Assembly (NCBI GenBank): GCA_964615565.1
Contig: CAZTPC010000001.1
Location: 23,766 to 87,765, forward strand
Length of the DNA stretch: 64,000 nt
Source: CAZTPC01 sp964615565
Lineage (GTDB): Bacteria; Patescibacteriota; Saccharimonadia; Saccharimonadales; AWTP1-31
Direction: 5' to 3'
The notes below the pieces were generated by a model, which was given only the letters and a program-made list of their open reading frames with translations, had not been told where the DNA came from and searched no databases. Numbering within the stretch: position 1 is the first letter of the stretch; each line of letters begins with the position of its first letter. The position numbers were made by a program, and so were the translations under genes. This document shows, one piece after another, positions 1 through 8,354 of this stretch.

Positions 1-1652
1 ACTAAATGTTTTTCACGGAAGTGTTTAAATTCTGTTTTGTTAAAACCATTTTTCTTAATAAAGGTGCTGATTTTCTCGCTACCAATATAGTGCGGCATCA
101 TTACATACGCTGCGCCTTCGCCGTACAGTTCTGAAGCGTGCTCGGCACTATCTGCAGAACAGACAAACACTGCTTTGGGATTGTGTGTGCTAAGCCAATG
201 GGACAGAAACATATTACTTTCAATATCACTCATAGTAGAGATAATAAGCTTGCTCTTCGACAAGTTAAGCTCGTCAAGTAGTTCCGGGTCTGTCGCATCT
301 CCATACAGATATGGGATCTGCTGGTGCTCAAGTGATTCAATGTTTTCTGGGTCGTAGTCGACCACGATGTACTTCTTGCCCATGCCTTTGAAGGTCTTTA
401 GGAACTCGTGACCGCCTTTGCGATAACCAAACAAGACAATGGGGTGGGTCGGAAGATTCTTATTATCGGATTTAGTAACGTGTCGTTCGAATAATCGTAG
501 ATGAGGCTCGAGAGTAGTAAACAGTGTGTTGTCATACTTAATTAAGTAGGTAGATACTGCGAAAGTTATAAGGGCCGTCAGAGTAAGGGCGGCGGACGCT
601 TGCTCACTCACAAAGCCAGAACTTTTGGCGGCTACCAGAAATACTAACGAGAACTCACTAACCTGACTCATAGCCACCGCAGCCTTAAAGCTAGCGCGCT
701 TAGTGTAGCCCAATCCACCCATAGTAATAAGTACACTGAGTGGCTTGATTATTATTACTACCAAAGTAAGTGCCGCGGCTTGCCCGACAACTCCAGTTAA
801 TTGACCTGGTGACATACTTTGACCGAGAGTTATAAAGAATATTACTAAGAAGAAGTCGCGAAGGGGTTTAAGTCGTGATGCCATTTCGCTGCTATACGGG
901 AAGCTGGCCAGACTAACACCGGCAAACAAGGCGCCTATCTCAATAGAGAAGCCAGCTTCTTTGAATAGAAGTGCCAGCCCTAGCCCCCAGCCGAGGGAGA
1001 ATAGCAACATTAGTTCCTTGCTGTGCTCAAGAGTCTTACTAAGGGCCGGGATGATGATTTTAACAAACAAATACATACCACCCATCAGTACGGTACCCCG
1101 CAGCCCGAGCGTAATTAATGTCTGCATAGTGTCGCCTTCGCCAGATTTTGCGGCTAGGCCAATCTTGGCAACCGTTGCAACGACATCTTGCAACAACAGA
1201 ACACCGATGGCGATCTGTGCGTACAGGCGGCCAGTCTCCTTTTTGTCGTTTAATAGCTTAACGATGATAATCGTACTGCTCATCGCGAGCCCCAGACCTA
1301 GGACGGCTGATTCGGTGCGTCCATACCCGAGTAGTTGTGACACTGCATACCCGACTGCCGTTACCGAGCCAATCTGAAAGATAGTAGTTATAGCTGCCGG
1401 TTTGCCTACACGGCGAACCGCCTTTACGCTAAGATCGAGACCGATGATAAACAACAACAGGGCCACACCCATGTCTGATAGCCCGGCAAAAGAGGCATCT
1501 GCATGGATGAGTTTGAGTAACGAAGGACCGGCAATAATACCGGTGATAATATGACCGATAATAAGCGGCTGTTTTAACAGTCGCATAACAAGTGCTACTA
1601 GCGATGCTAGTGCTATTACAAGACTAACTTCCGTAAAGACAGAACTATGCAC
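1..1652 (-). CDS. Kef/CPA2-type monovalent cation:proton antiporter with TrkA-N domain (3' end cut by window)
   Basis: Integral membrane exchanger that would swap K+ or Na+ for H+ across the cytoplasmic membrane. About 550 codons are visible. The N-terminal ~370 residues are a chain of hydrophobic helices with the CPA2 pattern (PLIIGHIITGIIAGP near the start, then ALLLFIIGLDL). The rest is a cytoplasmic nucleotide-binding domain of the TrkA-N type (PIVLFGYRKGGHEF, then YIVVDYDPE and YLYGDATDPE). It starts with GTG at 1652. An in-frame TAA lies three codons upstream, so no longer start is possible. The gene runs off the left edge. Family assignment is firm; the ion is not determined. Confidence 0.9.
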   Translation of the reverse strand, partial: MHSSVFTEVSLVIALASLVALVMRLLKQPLIIGHIITGIIAGPSLLKLIHADASFAGLSDMGVALLLFIIGLDLSVKAVRRVGKPAAITTIFQIGSVTAVGYAVSQLLGYGRTESAVLGLGLAMSSTIIIVKLLNDKKETGRLYAQIAIGVLLLQDVVATVAKIGLAAKSGEGDTMQTLITLGLRGTVLMGGMYLFVKIIIPALSKTLEHSKELMLLFSLGWGLGLALLFKEAGFSIEIGALFAGVSLASFPYSSEMASRLKPLRDFFLVIFFITLGQSMSPGQLTGVVGQAAALTLVVIIIKPLSVLITMGGLGYTKRASFKAAVAMSQVSEFSLVFLVAAKSSGFVSEQASAALTLTALITFAVSTYLIKYDNTLFTTLEPHLRLFERHVTKSDNKNLPTHPIVLFGYRKGGHEFLKTFKGMGKKYIVVDYDPENIESLEHQQIPYLYGDATDPELLDELNLSKSKLIISTMSDIESNMFLSHWLSTHNPKAVFVCSADSAEHASELYGEGAAYVMMPHYIGSEKISTFIKKNGFNKTEFKHFREKHL

Positions 1653-1677
1653 GGGCGGCCCTTATTATACTTACGTC

Positions 1678-1902
1678 TTAACGTTTTTTTGATGGCTTAA
1701 TTGCTGCTCCAAGCAGTACTCCGCCGAGTACTAGCAGTGCTGCACCGAAACCAATCAATAGTAGTTTGATGTTGTCGCGGTTTTGGATGTTACCCAAGGT
1801 TACAACGGCAACACCGGCGAATAGCACGGCAGCGCCAGCAGTAGTTGGACTTACTTCATTAGAAACAGTTTTTTTGGTTTTTTTTACTTTCTTGGCAGGC
1901 AT
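1678..1902 (-). CDS. small two-helix membrane protein, unknown function
   Basis: 74-residue protein with a Lys-rich head (PAKKVKKTKKT) followed by two hydrophobic segments, about residues 20-36 and 46-70, and a basic tail. That predicts a hairpin in the membrane with both ends inside. The start at 1902 is chosen because AAAAGGA sits 6 bases before this ATG; a longer frame would start at 1944 but lacks a ribosome site and overlaps the promoter. It lies just upstream of the antiporter on the same strand and may be co-transcribed with it. No family recognised. Confidence 0.65.
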   Translation of the reverse strand: MPAKKVKKTKKTVSNEVSPTTAGAAVLFAGVAVVTLGNIQNRDNIKLLLIGFGAALLVLGGVLLGAAIKPSKKR

Positions 1903-1935
1903 GTTTTTTCCTTTTGGTTTTTTATACTTACGGCC

Positions 1936-1964
1936 AGTATACAAAAAATAGTTGACACGAGCAA
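1936..1964 (-). promoter_or_regulatory. promoter of the small membrane protein gene
   Basis: On the minus strand TTGCTC (1959-1964), 17 bases, then TATACT (1936-1941). The expected transcription start lies about 30 bases before the ATG at 1902, leaving room for the visible ribosome binding site. Confidence 0.55.
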
Positions 1965-2117
1965 CATGCTTATGGCAAAATCATGTCATTCTTTGAGAGC
2001 AGCACGTAAAAGAACAAAAAGTGTTTTAAAAGCTCCAAGAAAAACAAAAATATAACTAAATAAAATGCCAGACAATTTTGAGACGATTGTTCACGGCCAA
2101 GAGGTGAGGAGAGGGAT

Positions 2118-2207
2118 ATGAGTATTAAAATAAAAACATTTAGTCGGGGTTACAAAGTGGAAGTACGAGTTAAGAAAGCCAGCTGGCAACAGTTTTTGCA
2201 GTATTAG
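2118..2207 (+). CDS. possible 29-residue basic microprotein
   Basis: Short frame starting MSIKIKTFSRGYK and ending LQY. It is preceded by an unusually strong purine-rich Shine-Dalgarno stretch (GGTGAGGAGAGGGAT) directly before the ATG. The peptide is basic with no hydrophobic segment. Its stop overlaps the end of the convergent gene by four bases. No family recognised. Length alone does not prove coding; the ribosome site is the main support. Confidence 0.4.
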   Translation: MSIKIKTFSRGYKVEVRVKKASWQQFLQY

Positions 2208-2782
2208 TTTCGGTCTTGGCGCCGTTTTCGAGCTCTGGTAAGCGTGTGTGCTTTTCCAACTGGGTTGAGTACGGTTGCTCCAGCTAATGACAAATCATCG
2301 GCGGAATAGGGTGCAAGATGCAAATCTCTATCTCCTATTGGGCTGAACGTTACATTGCCGAGATCAACAAAACCTTTTATCCACGTATGTTGTCCAGCTC
2401 CTTCGGTGAATTGACACATACCATGGTCTACAAGATCGCGCACGCCTTTAGATACGACACCTTTTGCCCTTTCTTTGTCTGAGTATCCATATACTTCTTG
2501 AACATGCTTCCATAGTTCCCTCGTGTCGATAGGTTCTGGAGGCGATTGAATAAGTATCGATAGGATTCGTGCAGTAGGGAATAGTAGAATATCGCGTACT
2601 CCTGTATTACCGCGCGCTCCAGTTACTACAGGTTCACTAGGATCAAACACTGCATAGTATGGTTCATGGTTCTCTGCATACGCAGCGCGAGCAATAGCGG
2701 CATTGCGTGTGCCGACTAGTTCGAGATCTACCTCTCCGACGCCCATAAACGGCGCCCACTCTGGTGTACCAAAGTTTGACAT
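2204..2782 (-). CDS. hypothetical protein with a likely winged-helix region
   Basis: 192 residues, soluble. The middle part (about residues 75-125: ILIQSPPEPIDTRELWKHV, then KGVRDLVDHGMCQF) reads like a helix-turn-helix with a following wing, as in small transcription regulators. The flanks are unassigned. It is divergently transcribed from the gene at 2817 across a 34-base gap holding both promoters. A TATAAT lies 20 bases before the ATG. Function is not established. Confidence 0.6.
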   Translation of the reverse strand: MSNFGTPEWAPFMGVGEVDLELVGTRNAAIARAAYAENHEPYYAVFDPSEPVVTGARGNTGVRDILLFPTARILSILIQSPPEPIDTRELWKHVQEVYGYSDKERAKGVVSKGVRDLVDHGMCQFTEGAGQHTWIKGFVDLGNVTFSPIGDRDLHLAPYSADDLSLAGATVLNPVGKAHTLTRARKRRQDRN

Positions 2783-2816
2783 CCGTATACTTTAACATCA
2801 TAATTATACTTTTGCA

Positions 2817-3326
2817 ATGGCGTCACCAGATACAAACAGCAGAATTCTCGTCGATCCAGAGAAAGTCAGGGAGGCTTTTGAATACGTAAAAGCCACGCCT
2901 TTCGATACGTTTAGGGCGGAGGAGCTAGCGGCCATCGGTGTAGATAACCCTCTATTAGAACAAGATGTTATGGCAATGTTTAGCGGTGTAATCCATATGG
3001 GCAGAGACGCGGCTTATCGTATGATGACAGGCCAGCTAGCAGCGCACCATCTTCTTAAAGCCTGTACTGAAGGGCCGATGCCTAAGATTACAGATGACCA
3101 AATAAGGGATCTAGGTGACGCTGTTACTCAGTTCCCGCATAGTCCAAAGTGGTTAAGTGACGAAGATAGAGAACTGATTGAACCGGCAATATCACAAATA
3201 TTTAGAGCTCGCTTTAATGTTTCGCCGACACTCACAGAGTTGAGTAGTGGTTTATCGCATCGGCAAAGCAGAGAAGGCATGCACTGGATGCTCATGCTCT
3301 TCAAGCCATATATAGTCGAACTGTAA
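2817..3326 (+). CDS. hypothetical protein, 169 residues
   Basis: Soluble, mostly helical acidic protein with no signal peptide or membrane segment and no family I recognise. The start is fixed by TATACT at 2805-2810, six bases before the ATG, a leaderless arrangement shared with many genes here. It is divergent from the possible regulator at 2204-2782, so that protein may act on the shared 34-base promoter region. Confidence 0.65.
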   Translation: MASPDTNSRILVDPEKVREAFEYVKATPFDTFRAEELAAIGVDNPLLEQDVMAMFSGVIHMGRDAAYRMMTGQLAAHHLLKACTEGPMPKITDDQIRDLGDAVTQFPHSPKWLSDEDRELIEPAISQIFRARFNVSPTLTELSSGLSHRQSREGMHWMLMLFKPYIVEL

Positions 3327-3371
3327 TTGCTTGTCCTTGCATCTGTTCCTAGCCAGCGTTAATGTGGCGTA

Positions 3372-4349
3372 ATGGCTTATGGGACAAAACGAAGGGTAGA
3401 GCACGAGCCCACTATCGAATTAATCGGAGCAAATATTGAGGCCAGCTTAAGTCCTGCAATGATGAACGACACGTTTACTATGCTTGAGATGTCGCCCCAA
3501 GAGTGGTGGTATGCCCGGTACCCGTTCAGACACATCCCCAACAGAGGAATCAGGATAGGCAGCCTAAAGGGATTATTAAACCTAAAATCTCAACAAGGCC
3601 GCAAAGGCCTGGGTATTACTATCCCGTATAAATCTGACATACTCCAAACCGGCATAGTAACCCCGGGCGACAGTATCGTGCCTATAACTGGCGTTACAAA
3701 TACATTGATAAATAACCGTGATGGCACTTGGACAGGGTATAACACCGACGTTGTAGGAATAAAAGGAGCGCTGATGCCACATCTGCTGACTGTTGCCACT
3801 AAGCCTAGTATTGTCCTAGGTGCGGGTGCTACTGCTACATCGGCCGTTATGGCGCTGGGTGAAATGGGCGCGCCGGAGGTGAGCGTTGCTGCACGCAGAG
3901 AGAGCCAGGCAAAGGGGTTGGTCGAGAAGTTGCAGCCCCACTTTCCTGATACAAGATTAGACTCAGTAGAACTTGATACCGACCAGAATAGCCAGCTAGC
4001 CAGGCGAGGGCTTTATGCTGGGTTAATCCTCAACACTACACCAATGGGACAGACTGGAACACAGTATGTAGGCGTTAACCCATATGGTGGTCTGTACTTG
4101 CGTGACAAAGTATTGATGGATGTTGTTTATGATCCTTTGCTCACACCATTTTTGCGTAGTGGTATCGACGATGAATGCAGGCTCGTACATGGAATCGAGA
4201 TGCTTGCACACCAAGCCTCGGAACAGTTGGCGTTATTTGCTAACGAGCCACTAATAGAAACCGAGCGACTGGTAATCGCTCGGTCTATGCTGGCTGCCGG
4301 TTACCGTGAACGGTTATGGCGCGCTGACTCACGGAGTGAGTGGCACTAA
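3372..4349 (+). CDS. aroE: shikimate 5-dehydrogenase
   Basis: NADP-dependent reduction of 3-dehydroshikimate to shikimate. The hallmarks are present: SLSP (25-28) for shikimate binding, ITIPYK with the catalytic Lys at about 87, GYNTD (122-126) with the paired Asp, the nucleotide loop GAGATATSA (150-158), NTTPMG, VYDPLLTPF, and the C-terminal HGIEMLAHQA. At 325 residues it is longer than usual (about 270-290), with extra residues at both ends. It abuts the convergent thiol oxidoreductase with no gap. A dehydroquinate dehydratase gene lies about 4 kb away, giving two consecutive shikimate steps in one window. Confidence 0.88.
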   Translation: MAYGTKRRVEHEPTIELIGANIEASLSPAMMNDTFTMLEMSPQEWWYARYPFRHIPNRGIRIGSLKGLLNLKSQQGRKGLGITIPYKSDILQTGIVTPGDSIVPITGVTNTLINNRDGTWTGYNTDVVGIKGALMPHLLTVATKPSIVLGAGATATSAVMALGEMGAPEVSVAARRESQAKGLVEKLQPHFPDTRLDSVELDTDQNSQLARRGLYAGLILNTTPMGQTGTQYVGVNPYGGLYLRDKVLMDVVYDPLLTPFLRSGIDDECRLVHGIEMLAHQASEQLALFANEPLIETERLVIARSMLAAGYRERLWRADSRSEWH

Positions 4350-4994
4350 CTATTTCTTACTTGCAGTCTTAATTGCATCGTCGATAAGTTTTTTGAACTC
4401 GTCGAGAGTACCTGGATTCTTAATCTTTTTGCCTTGTAGGAAGAAAGTTGGAGTCGAGTTAATTCCCAGCTTTACGCCTTCGTTGTAATCTGCGCTGATA
4501 ATGCCATTTACTTCTTCACTTGCAAAGTCGGTATCGAACTTAGCGGTGTTAAGGCCAAGTTGTTTTGCATAACCCTGGAAGATTGCCTTGGCTGTGTTAC
4601 TTTCCGTCCAAGCGTTCTGTTGTTCGTACAATAGGTTGTGCATCTCCCAGTACTTGCCTTGCTTGGCAGCTGCTTCTGCAGCCCGGGCACCAGCACGAGC
4701 ATTAGGGTGAATAGTCTGCAGAGGGAAGTTGCGGAACTGGAACTGGATATCGTTCTGATATTCCTCTACTAATTGCTTAACAATTGGGTGGTACTGACCA
4801 CAAGCAGGACATTGAAAGTCGCCATACTCGACTAGTGTTACCTTCTTAGAGTTCTTGCCGGTCACATTATTACTTAATGTAGCTTTTGAGTTGGTGGTGG
4901 TGTTTGTGTTGGAATCTTTCTTGGATGTCACCGCGAAAATGCCGAACAGGGCAATCAAACACGCGACGACAATTGCGACGAATTGTTTACTCAT
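4350..4994 (-). CDS. membrane-anchored DsbA/BdbD-like thiol:disulfide oxidoreductase
   Basis: Extracytoplasmic disulfide-forming protein of the thioredoxin fold. Residues 4-22 form one hydrophobic anchor, followed by an Asn/Thr/Ser-rich linker. The catalytic domain has CPAC (62-65) in the DFQCPACG context and the cis-proline loop STPT (180-183). Length (214) fits the DsbA-like group of Gram-positive type. A TACTAT hexamer sits nine bases before the ATG. It is divergent from the CBS-domain gene at 5050, sharing a 55-base intergenic region. Partners such as a VKOR or DsbB homologue are not in the window. Confidence 0.85.
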   Translation of the reverse strand: MSKQFVAIVVACLIALFGIFAVTSKKDSNTNTTTNSKATLSNNVTGKNSKKVTLVEYGDFQCPACGQYHPIVKQLVEEYQNDIQFQFRNFPLQTIHPNARAGARAAEAAAKQGKYWEMHNLLYEQQNAWTESNTAKAIFQGYAKQLGLNTAKFDTDFASEEVNGIISADYNEGVKLGINSTPTFFLQGKKIKNPGTLDEFKKLIDDAIKTASKK

Positions 4995-5049
4995 AGTTCT
5001 CTTATAGTACAGGCTTAGACCACTCCAGTCGAGCTGCTATACTGAGGGC

Positions 5050-6150
5050 ATGATTCTGTTTATTCTAGTGCTTTTACTGGCTGCACTAACGCTAGTAAGT
5101 GTCTCTATCCAAAAGACCTACAGTAAAACACCGCTCAAAGAACTCAAACGCCGAGCAAACAAGGGTGATGAGGTGGCCAAGGTTCTGCATTCTGCCGTAT
5201 CGTACGGCGCTAGCCTAGAGCTATTGTTATGGATAATCATCGGGCTCAGCGCTGCTGGATTCTTTGTTGCACTTACCAGTAGTTTGCCCTCATGGTTGGC
5301 TATTTTCGGTTGTGCGGCACTACTATGGGTTGGCTTCGCCTGGTTACCAACGTCGGAAGTCTCAGGGCTAAGCCAAAAGGCAGCCCAATGGCTAGCGCCA
5401 GGGCTAGCTTGGTTGCTTTCGAAGCTCTACCCAGTACTTAACAAAGCGAGTAACTTCGCTCAGAATCACCGACGCATCTCAGTTCATAGTGGTTTGTACC
5501 AAAAAGAAGATCTAGTAGAGCTACTCGATCGTCAGCAGAAACAGCCAGACAATCGCATGACTTCAGCTGAGTTGGCTGTGGTAAAGGGCGCATTGACGTA
5601 CAGCGACAAGATAATCCGTGACATCATGACACCCAAAAGAGTGGTCAAGACAGTTAAGCAAGATGATTCTGTCGGGCCGCTACTACTAGATGAGCTTCAC
5701 AAGAGTGGTTTCTCAAGGTTTCCAGTTGTGGGTGAAAAACCGGACGAGCTAATCGGCGTGCTTCACTTACGTGACCTTGTGAATGCCAAAGATGGTGGGC
5801 ACGTAAAGTCATTTATGAAGAAGCCAGTCTATTATGTGAACGAAGAAAAACCACTGCAACATGCTTTACAGGCGTTCCTTCGAACCAAACGGCACCTTTT
5901 TGTGGTAGTTAACAGCTTTGAGGAAATGGTCGGCATTATTACCATCGAGGATGTTCTGGAGCAAATCCTAGGTAAGCAAATCGTCGATGAGTTTGATAAG
6001 TACGAAGACCTCCGTGCAGTAGCGGCACTACAGGCAGCCAAAGAAGCCAAGAGTCATGCACATGCCCCTGAAGACAGTGAGACGGTAGAATCTGCGCCAG
6101 CCGAATCTCCAAAGGAAGAGCCGGCAGAACCTGCTGAATCGAAGTCTTAG
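5050..6150 (+). CDS. CNNM/CorC-like membrane protein with tandem CBS domains
   Basis: 366 residues. An N-terminal membrane region has helices near 1-20, 56-78, 82-100 and about 112-130. A linker is followed by two CBS domains (about 190-315), recognised by DIMTPKRVV, GFSRFPVVGE, LIGVLHLRDLV and GIITIEDVLEQILG. Such proteins transport or regulate divalent cations, with CBS domains sensing adenine nucleotides. The tail is rich in Ala, Pro and Glu and likely disordered. TATACT (5038-5043) ends six bases before the ATG, predicting a leaderless mRNA. The usual C-terminal CorC_HlyC domain is absent. Confidence 0.85.
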   Translation: MILFILVLLLAALTLVSVSIQKTYSKTPLKELKRRANKGDEVAKVLHSAVSYGASLELLLWIIIGLSAAGFFVALTSSLPSWLAIFGCAALLWVGFAWLPTSEVSGLSQKAAQWLAPGLAWLLSKLYPVLNKASNFAQNHRRISVHSGLYQKEDLVELLDRQQKQPDNRMTSAELAVVKGALTYSDKIIRDIMTPKRVVKTVKQDDSVGPLLLDELHKSGFSRFPVVGEKPDELIGVLHLRDLVNAKDGGHVKSFMKKPVYYVNEEKPLQHALQAFLRTKRHLFVVVNSFEEMVGIITIEDVLEQILGKQIVDEFDKYEDLRAVAALQAAKEAKSHAHAPEDSETVESAPAESPKEEPAEPAESKS

Positions 6151-6170
6151 TAAAAACTGAGTAAATATAG

Positions 6171-6338
6171 TATAGTATTGTTAATGAAAACAGTTACCTA
6201 CTGCGTAGATAATAATAACCGGGTCGATCAGTCAGCGACTCCGGCGCGTTTGACTGTATAAACGACCCTGCATAAGCCTACATCACTAAATAGCTATAGT
6301 GCCGACACTTCGGCCGTAGATGATACACTAGGAAACAT
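6171..6338 (+). promoter_or_regulatory. attenuator-like leader of aspS (promoter, leader peptide, hairpins)
   Basis: TATAGT (6171-6176) stands seven bases before a 25-codon frame. The leader then holds nested complementary segments: GGGTCG (6221-6226) with CGACCC (6263-6268), and inside it CAGTCA (6229-6234) with TGACTG (6251-6256). Further on are CACTA/TAGTG and GCCGA/TCGGC hairpins. CCTA in the leader can pair with the TAGG of the aspS ribosome site TAGGAAACATATG. No poly-U terminator is visible, so control of translation is more likely than classic termination. Pairings were read by eye. Confidence 0.55.
6184..6261 (+). CDS. aspS leader peptide (candidate)
   Basis: 25-residue frame MKTVTYCVDNNNRVDQ... 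ending in TAA. The segment Val-Asp-Asn-Asn-Asn-Arg-Val-Asp is notable because the next gene is aspartyl-tRNA synthetase. Codons are GAT AAT AAT AAC CGG GTC GAT. The ATG follows a -10 hexamer at the spacing used by many genes in the window, so it should be translated from the 5' end of the mRNA. The Asp/Asn codons immediately precede and enter the 5' arm of the GGGTCG/CGACCC stem, as expected if ribosome stalling changes the fold. Confidence 0.5.
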   Translation: MKTVTYCVDNNNRVDQSATPARLTV

Positions 6339-7661
6339 ATGAGAACATTAGCAAAAGACGTCGCTACTTGCGGCGAAAAAGAAGTAACAATTCAAGGGTG
6401 GATTCACAAAAAGCGACTGCTTGGCGGACTAAACTTTATTAACATCCGCGACCGCAGTGGTCTAACACAGGTGTTAGTGGAGAAGGGCGACGAAGTTGAA
6501 AAGCTTCGTGGCATGCAAATTGGCACCGTTGTCGAAATAAAAGGAACAGTTTTTGCAGACGAGCGTGCTCCTGGTGGAGCAGAGCTTCATGACCCAGAAA
6601 TAACCATTATTGCTCCAGTGAGCGATGAACCTCCAATCGAAATCGACAAGCCGCTTAGCCACAAGAGTGAGCATTTAGACACACTACTAGACAACCGACC
6701 AATAGGGCTGCGTAACCTACAGGAAACGGCTTTATTTAGAACACAGTCGAACGTTGGTAAGGCTATCCGCGAATACTTTGAACAGAACGAATTCACAGAA
6801 ATGCACACTCCAAAGTTACTAGCAGAGGCTACCGAAGGCGGGACGGAAGTATTCAAGCTCGACTACTTTGGGAAGGAAGCAACATTGGCCCAGAGCCCGC
6901 AGTTCTATAAGCAAATGATGGTCGGTGTATTCGAGCGGGTGTACGAGATTGCGCCAGTATACCGAGCCGAGCCAAGTGCGACTACGCGCCACATGACCGA
7001 ATATGTTAGTGTCGATGCCGAGATGGGCTTTATCACATTTGAAGACCTCCTCAACTTTGGTGGTGGGCTCCTGATTCACGTTGTCGAGAGTACCTGGGAA
7101 AACAGCCAGCAAGCCTTCAAGATGTGGAATGTCCCTAAGGTTGAGCTGCCAGCTACTCCGGAAGAGATTCCTAGAATCACTATCGATGAGATTCACGAGA
7201 TGTTCCTAAAAGCCACCAAAGAAGATCACACCGGCGAGGATGATCTAGCACCAGCCGAAGAGAAGTGGATTTGTGAATGGGCAAAGAAAAACAAAGGCAC
7301 CGATGCAGTGTTCGTTGTTGGATGGAGTGCTAACAGTAAAACCTTTAAGTTTTATCACAAAGCCGATCCGCAGAACCCAGAGATTGCCGAACGAGCCGAC
7401 CTACTATTCCGTGGTGTCGAGATCGCTACACTTAGTATGCGTGAGAACAACTACCAAATGTTGGTTGAGCAGATGCACAAAAAAGGCGCAGATCCAGAAC
7501 ATCCTGGTTTTGCTTCATACGTAAGTGCCTTTAAATACGGTATGCCACCCCACGGTGGTTTTGGCCTAGGTCTTGAAAGACTTGTCGAAAAACTTTTCAA
7601 GCTGGACAACATCAAGGAAGCAACACTCTTCCCACGTGACATTAACCGATTGGCTCCGTAG
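6339..7661 (+). CDS. aspS: aspartyl-tRNA synthetase, archaeal/eukaryotic type
   Basis: Class II synthetase of 440 residues, lacking the large GAD insertion of typical bacterial AspRS (about 590 residues). The N-terminal OB-fold anticodon domain covers about 15-95 (VTIQGWIHKKR, FINIRDRSG). Motif 2 is YRAEPSATTRHMTEY (208-222) and motif 3 is GFGLGLERLV near the C-terminus. Enzymes of this type are often non-discriminating, charging tRNA-Asn with Asp for later amidation by GatCAB; whether this one does so is not visible here. The ribosome site is AGGA, six bases before the ATG, downstream of the structured leader. Confidence 0.92.
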   Translation: MRTLAKDVATCGEKEVTIQGWIHKKRLLGGLNFINIRDRSGLTQVLVEKGDEVEKLRGMQIGTVVEIKGTVFADERAPGGAELHDPEITIIAPVSDEPPIEIDKPLSHKSEHLDTLLDNRPIGLRNLQETALFRTQSNVGKAIREYFEQNEFTEMHTPKLLAEATEGGTEVFKLDYFGKEATLAQSPQFYKQMMVGVFERVYEIAPVYRAEPSATTRHMTEYVSVDAEMGFITFEDLLNFGGGLLIHVVESTWENSQQAFKMWNVPKVELPATPEEIPRITIDEIHEMFLKATKEDHTGEDDLAPAEEKWICEWAKKNKGTDAVFVVGWSANSKTFKFYHKADPQNPEIAERADLLFRGVEIATLSMRENNYQMLVEQMHKKGADPEHPGFASYVSAFKYGMPPHGGFGLGLERLVEKLFKLDNIKEATLFPRDINRLAP

Positions 7662-7674
7662 TAATAAGCAGCCA

Positions 7675-8343
7675 CTAAACGGCCGCATACGGAGGTACGA
7701 TTACAATCGGTGTAGGCTCAGTCTCGGACGGTGGTTGCATAATAAACGAGTTCTTCACGTACTCGTAGGTCATTTGTCTACCGAGAATTAATGGGCGCAA
7801 ACGGTCATTAACTGGGTCATCAATACCTTTGGGTGAAAACTGCTCGCCGACAGCTGCAAGAACTTGGTCGTGCCGGCGTACAACAAACAAGCCTAGCGGT
7901 GGAGAAAACCCTCGTTTGATTACGCCGCACATTCGCTGAGCGAATACTCCCTGTTTGAGGTGGTTTGCATCTAGAGAAGCATTGAACCAAGTGTAGTATG
8001 AGTTAGAGGAAATAAGTGTTGGACGGACGCTTATGGATGAAAGTGTCCCATGACCTATAAGGTGTACATCGCTAATATCGGGATCACGAATAACTTGGTT
8101 AATATCGTTAAAGCGAGCATCTAGGCCAACAGTTACATTTCTGCCGATCATTCTGAGGCGGTCAGCAAGTGCGAGTGCCTCATCTCGAAATTCTTCACGC
8201 TCGAATTCACGACCAGGATCGGTGTAGTACGATGCCAGGATAGCAACTGTGCCCTCAAGCGCCGGTCGACTAAATGATTCATCTGTTCGGAGTTGCTCCC
8301 AACGACGGGTTGCGGCTCCGAACTGGGCTTTATCGTCTGCCAT
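7675..8343 (-). CDS. hypothetical protein, 222 residues
   Basis: Soluble alpha/beta-looking protein: VAILASYYTDPG, a helical stretch, MIGRNVTVGLD, then VHLIGHGTLSSI. No known catalytic motif is certain and no family is recognised. It lies 11 bases downstream of aroD on the same strand and is probably co-transcribed with it, since no promoter or strong ribosome site is seen between them. A link to shikimate metabolism is suggested only by position. Confidence 0.6.
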   Translation of the reverse strand: MADDKAQFGAATRRWEQLRTDESFSRPALEGTVAILASYYTDPGREFEREEFRDEALALADRLRMIGRNVTVGLDARFNDINQVIRDPDISDVHLIGHGTLSSISVRPTLISSNSYYTWFNASLDANHLKQGVFAQRMCGVIKRGFSPPLGLFVVRRHDQVLAAVGEQFSPKGIDDPVNDRLRPLILGRQMTYEYVKNSFIMQPPSETEPTPIVIVPPYAAV

Positions 8344-8354
8344 ATTTTTAGTGT

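Noticed and set aside
961..1377. 138-codon plus-strand frame
   Set aside because: It lies antisense to the Kef-type antiporter, whose protein sequence is clearly conserved. A shadow frame.
1952..1974. Plus-strand TTGACA as a promoter
   Set aside because: No acceptable -10 hexamer lies 16-18 bases downstream, and the same DNA is better read as the minus-strand promoter at 1936-1964.
6151..6338. T-box riboswitch before aspS
   Set aside because: The conserved T-box sequence (AGGGTGGNACCGCG) and the terminator with U-run are absent. A leader peptide explains the region better.
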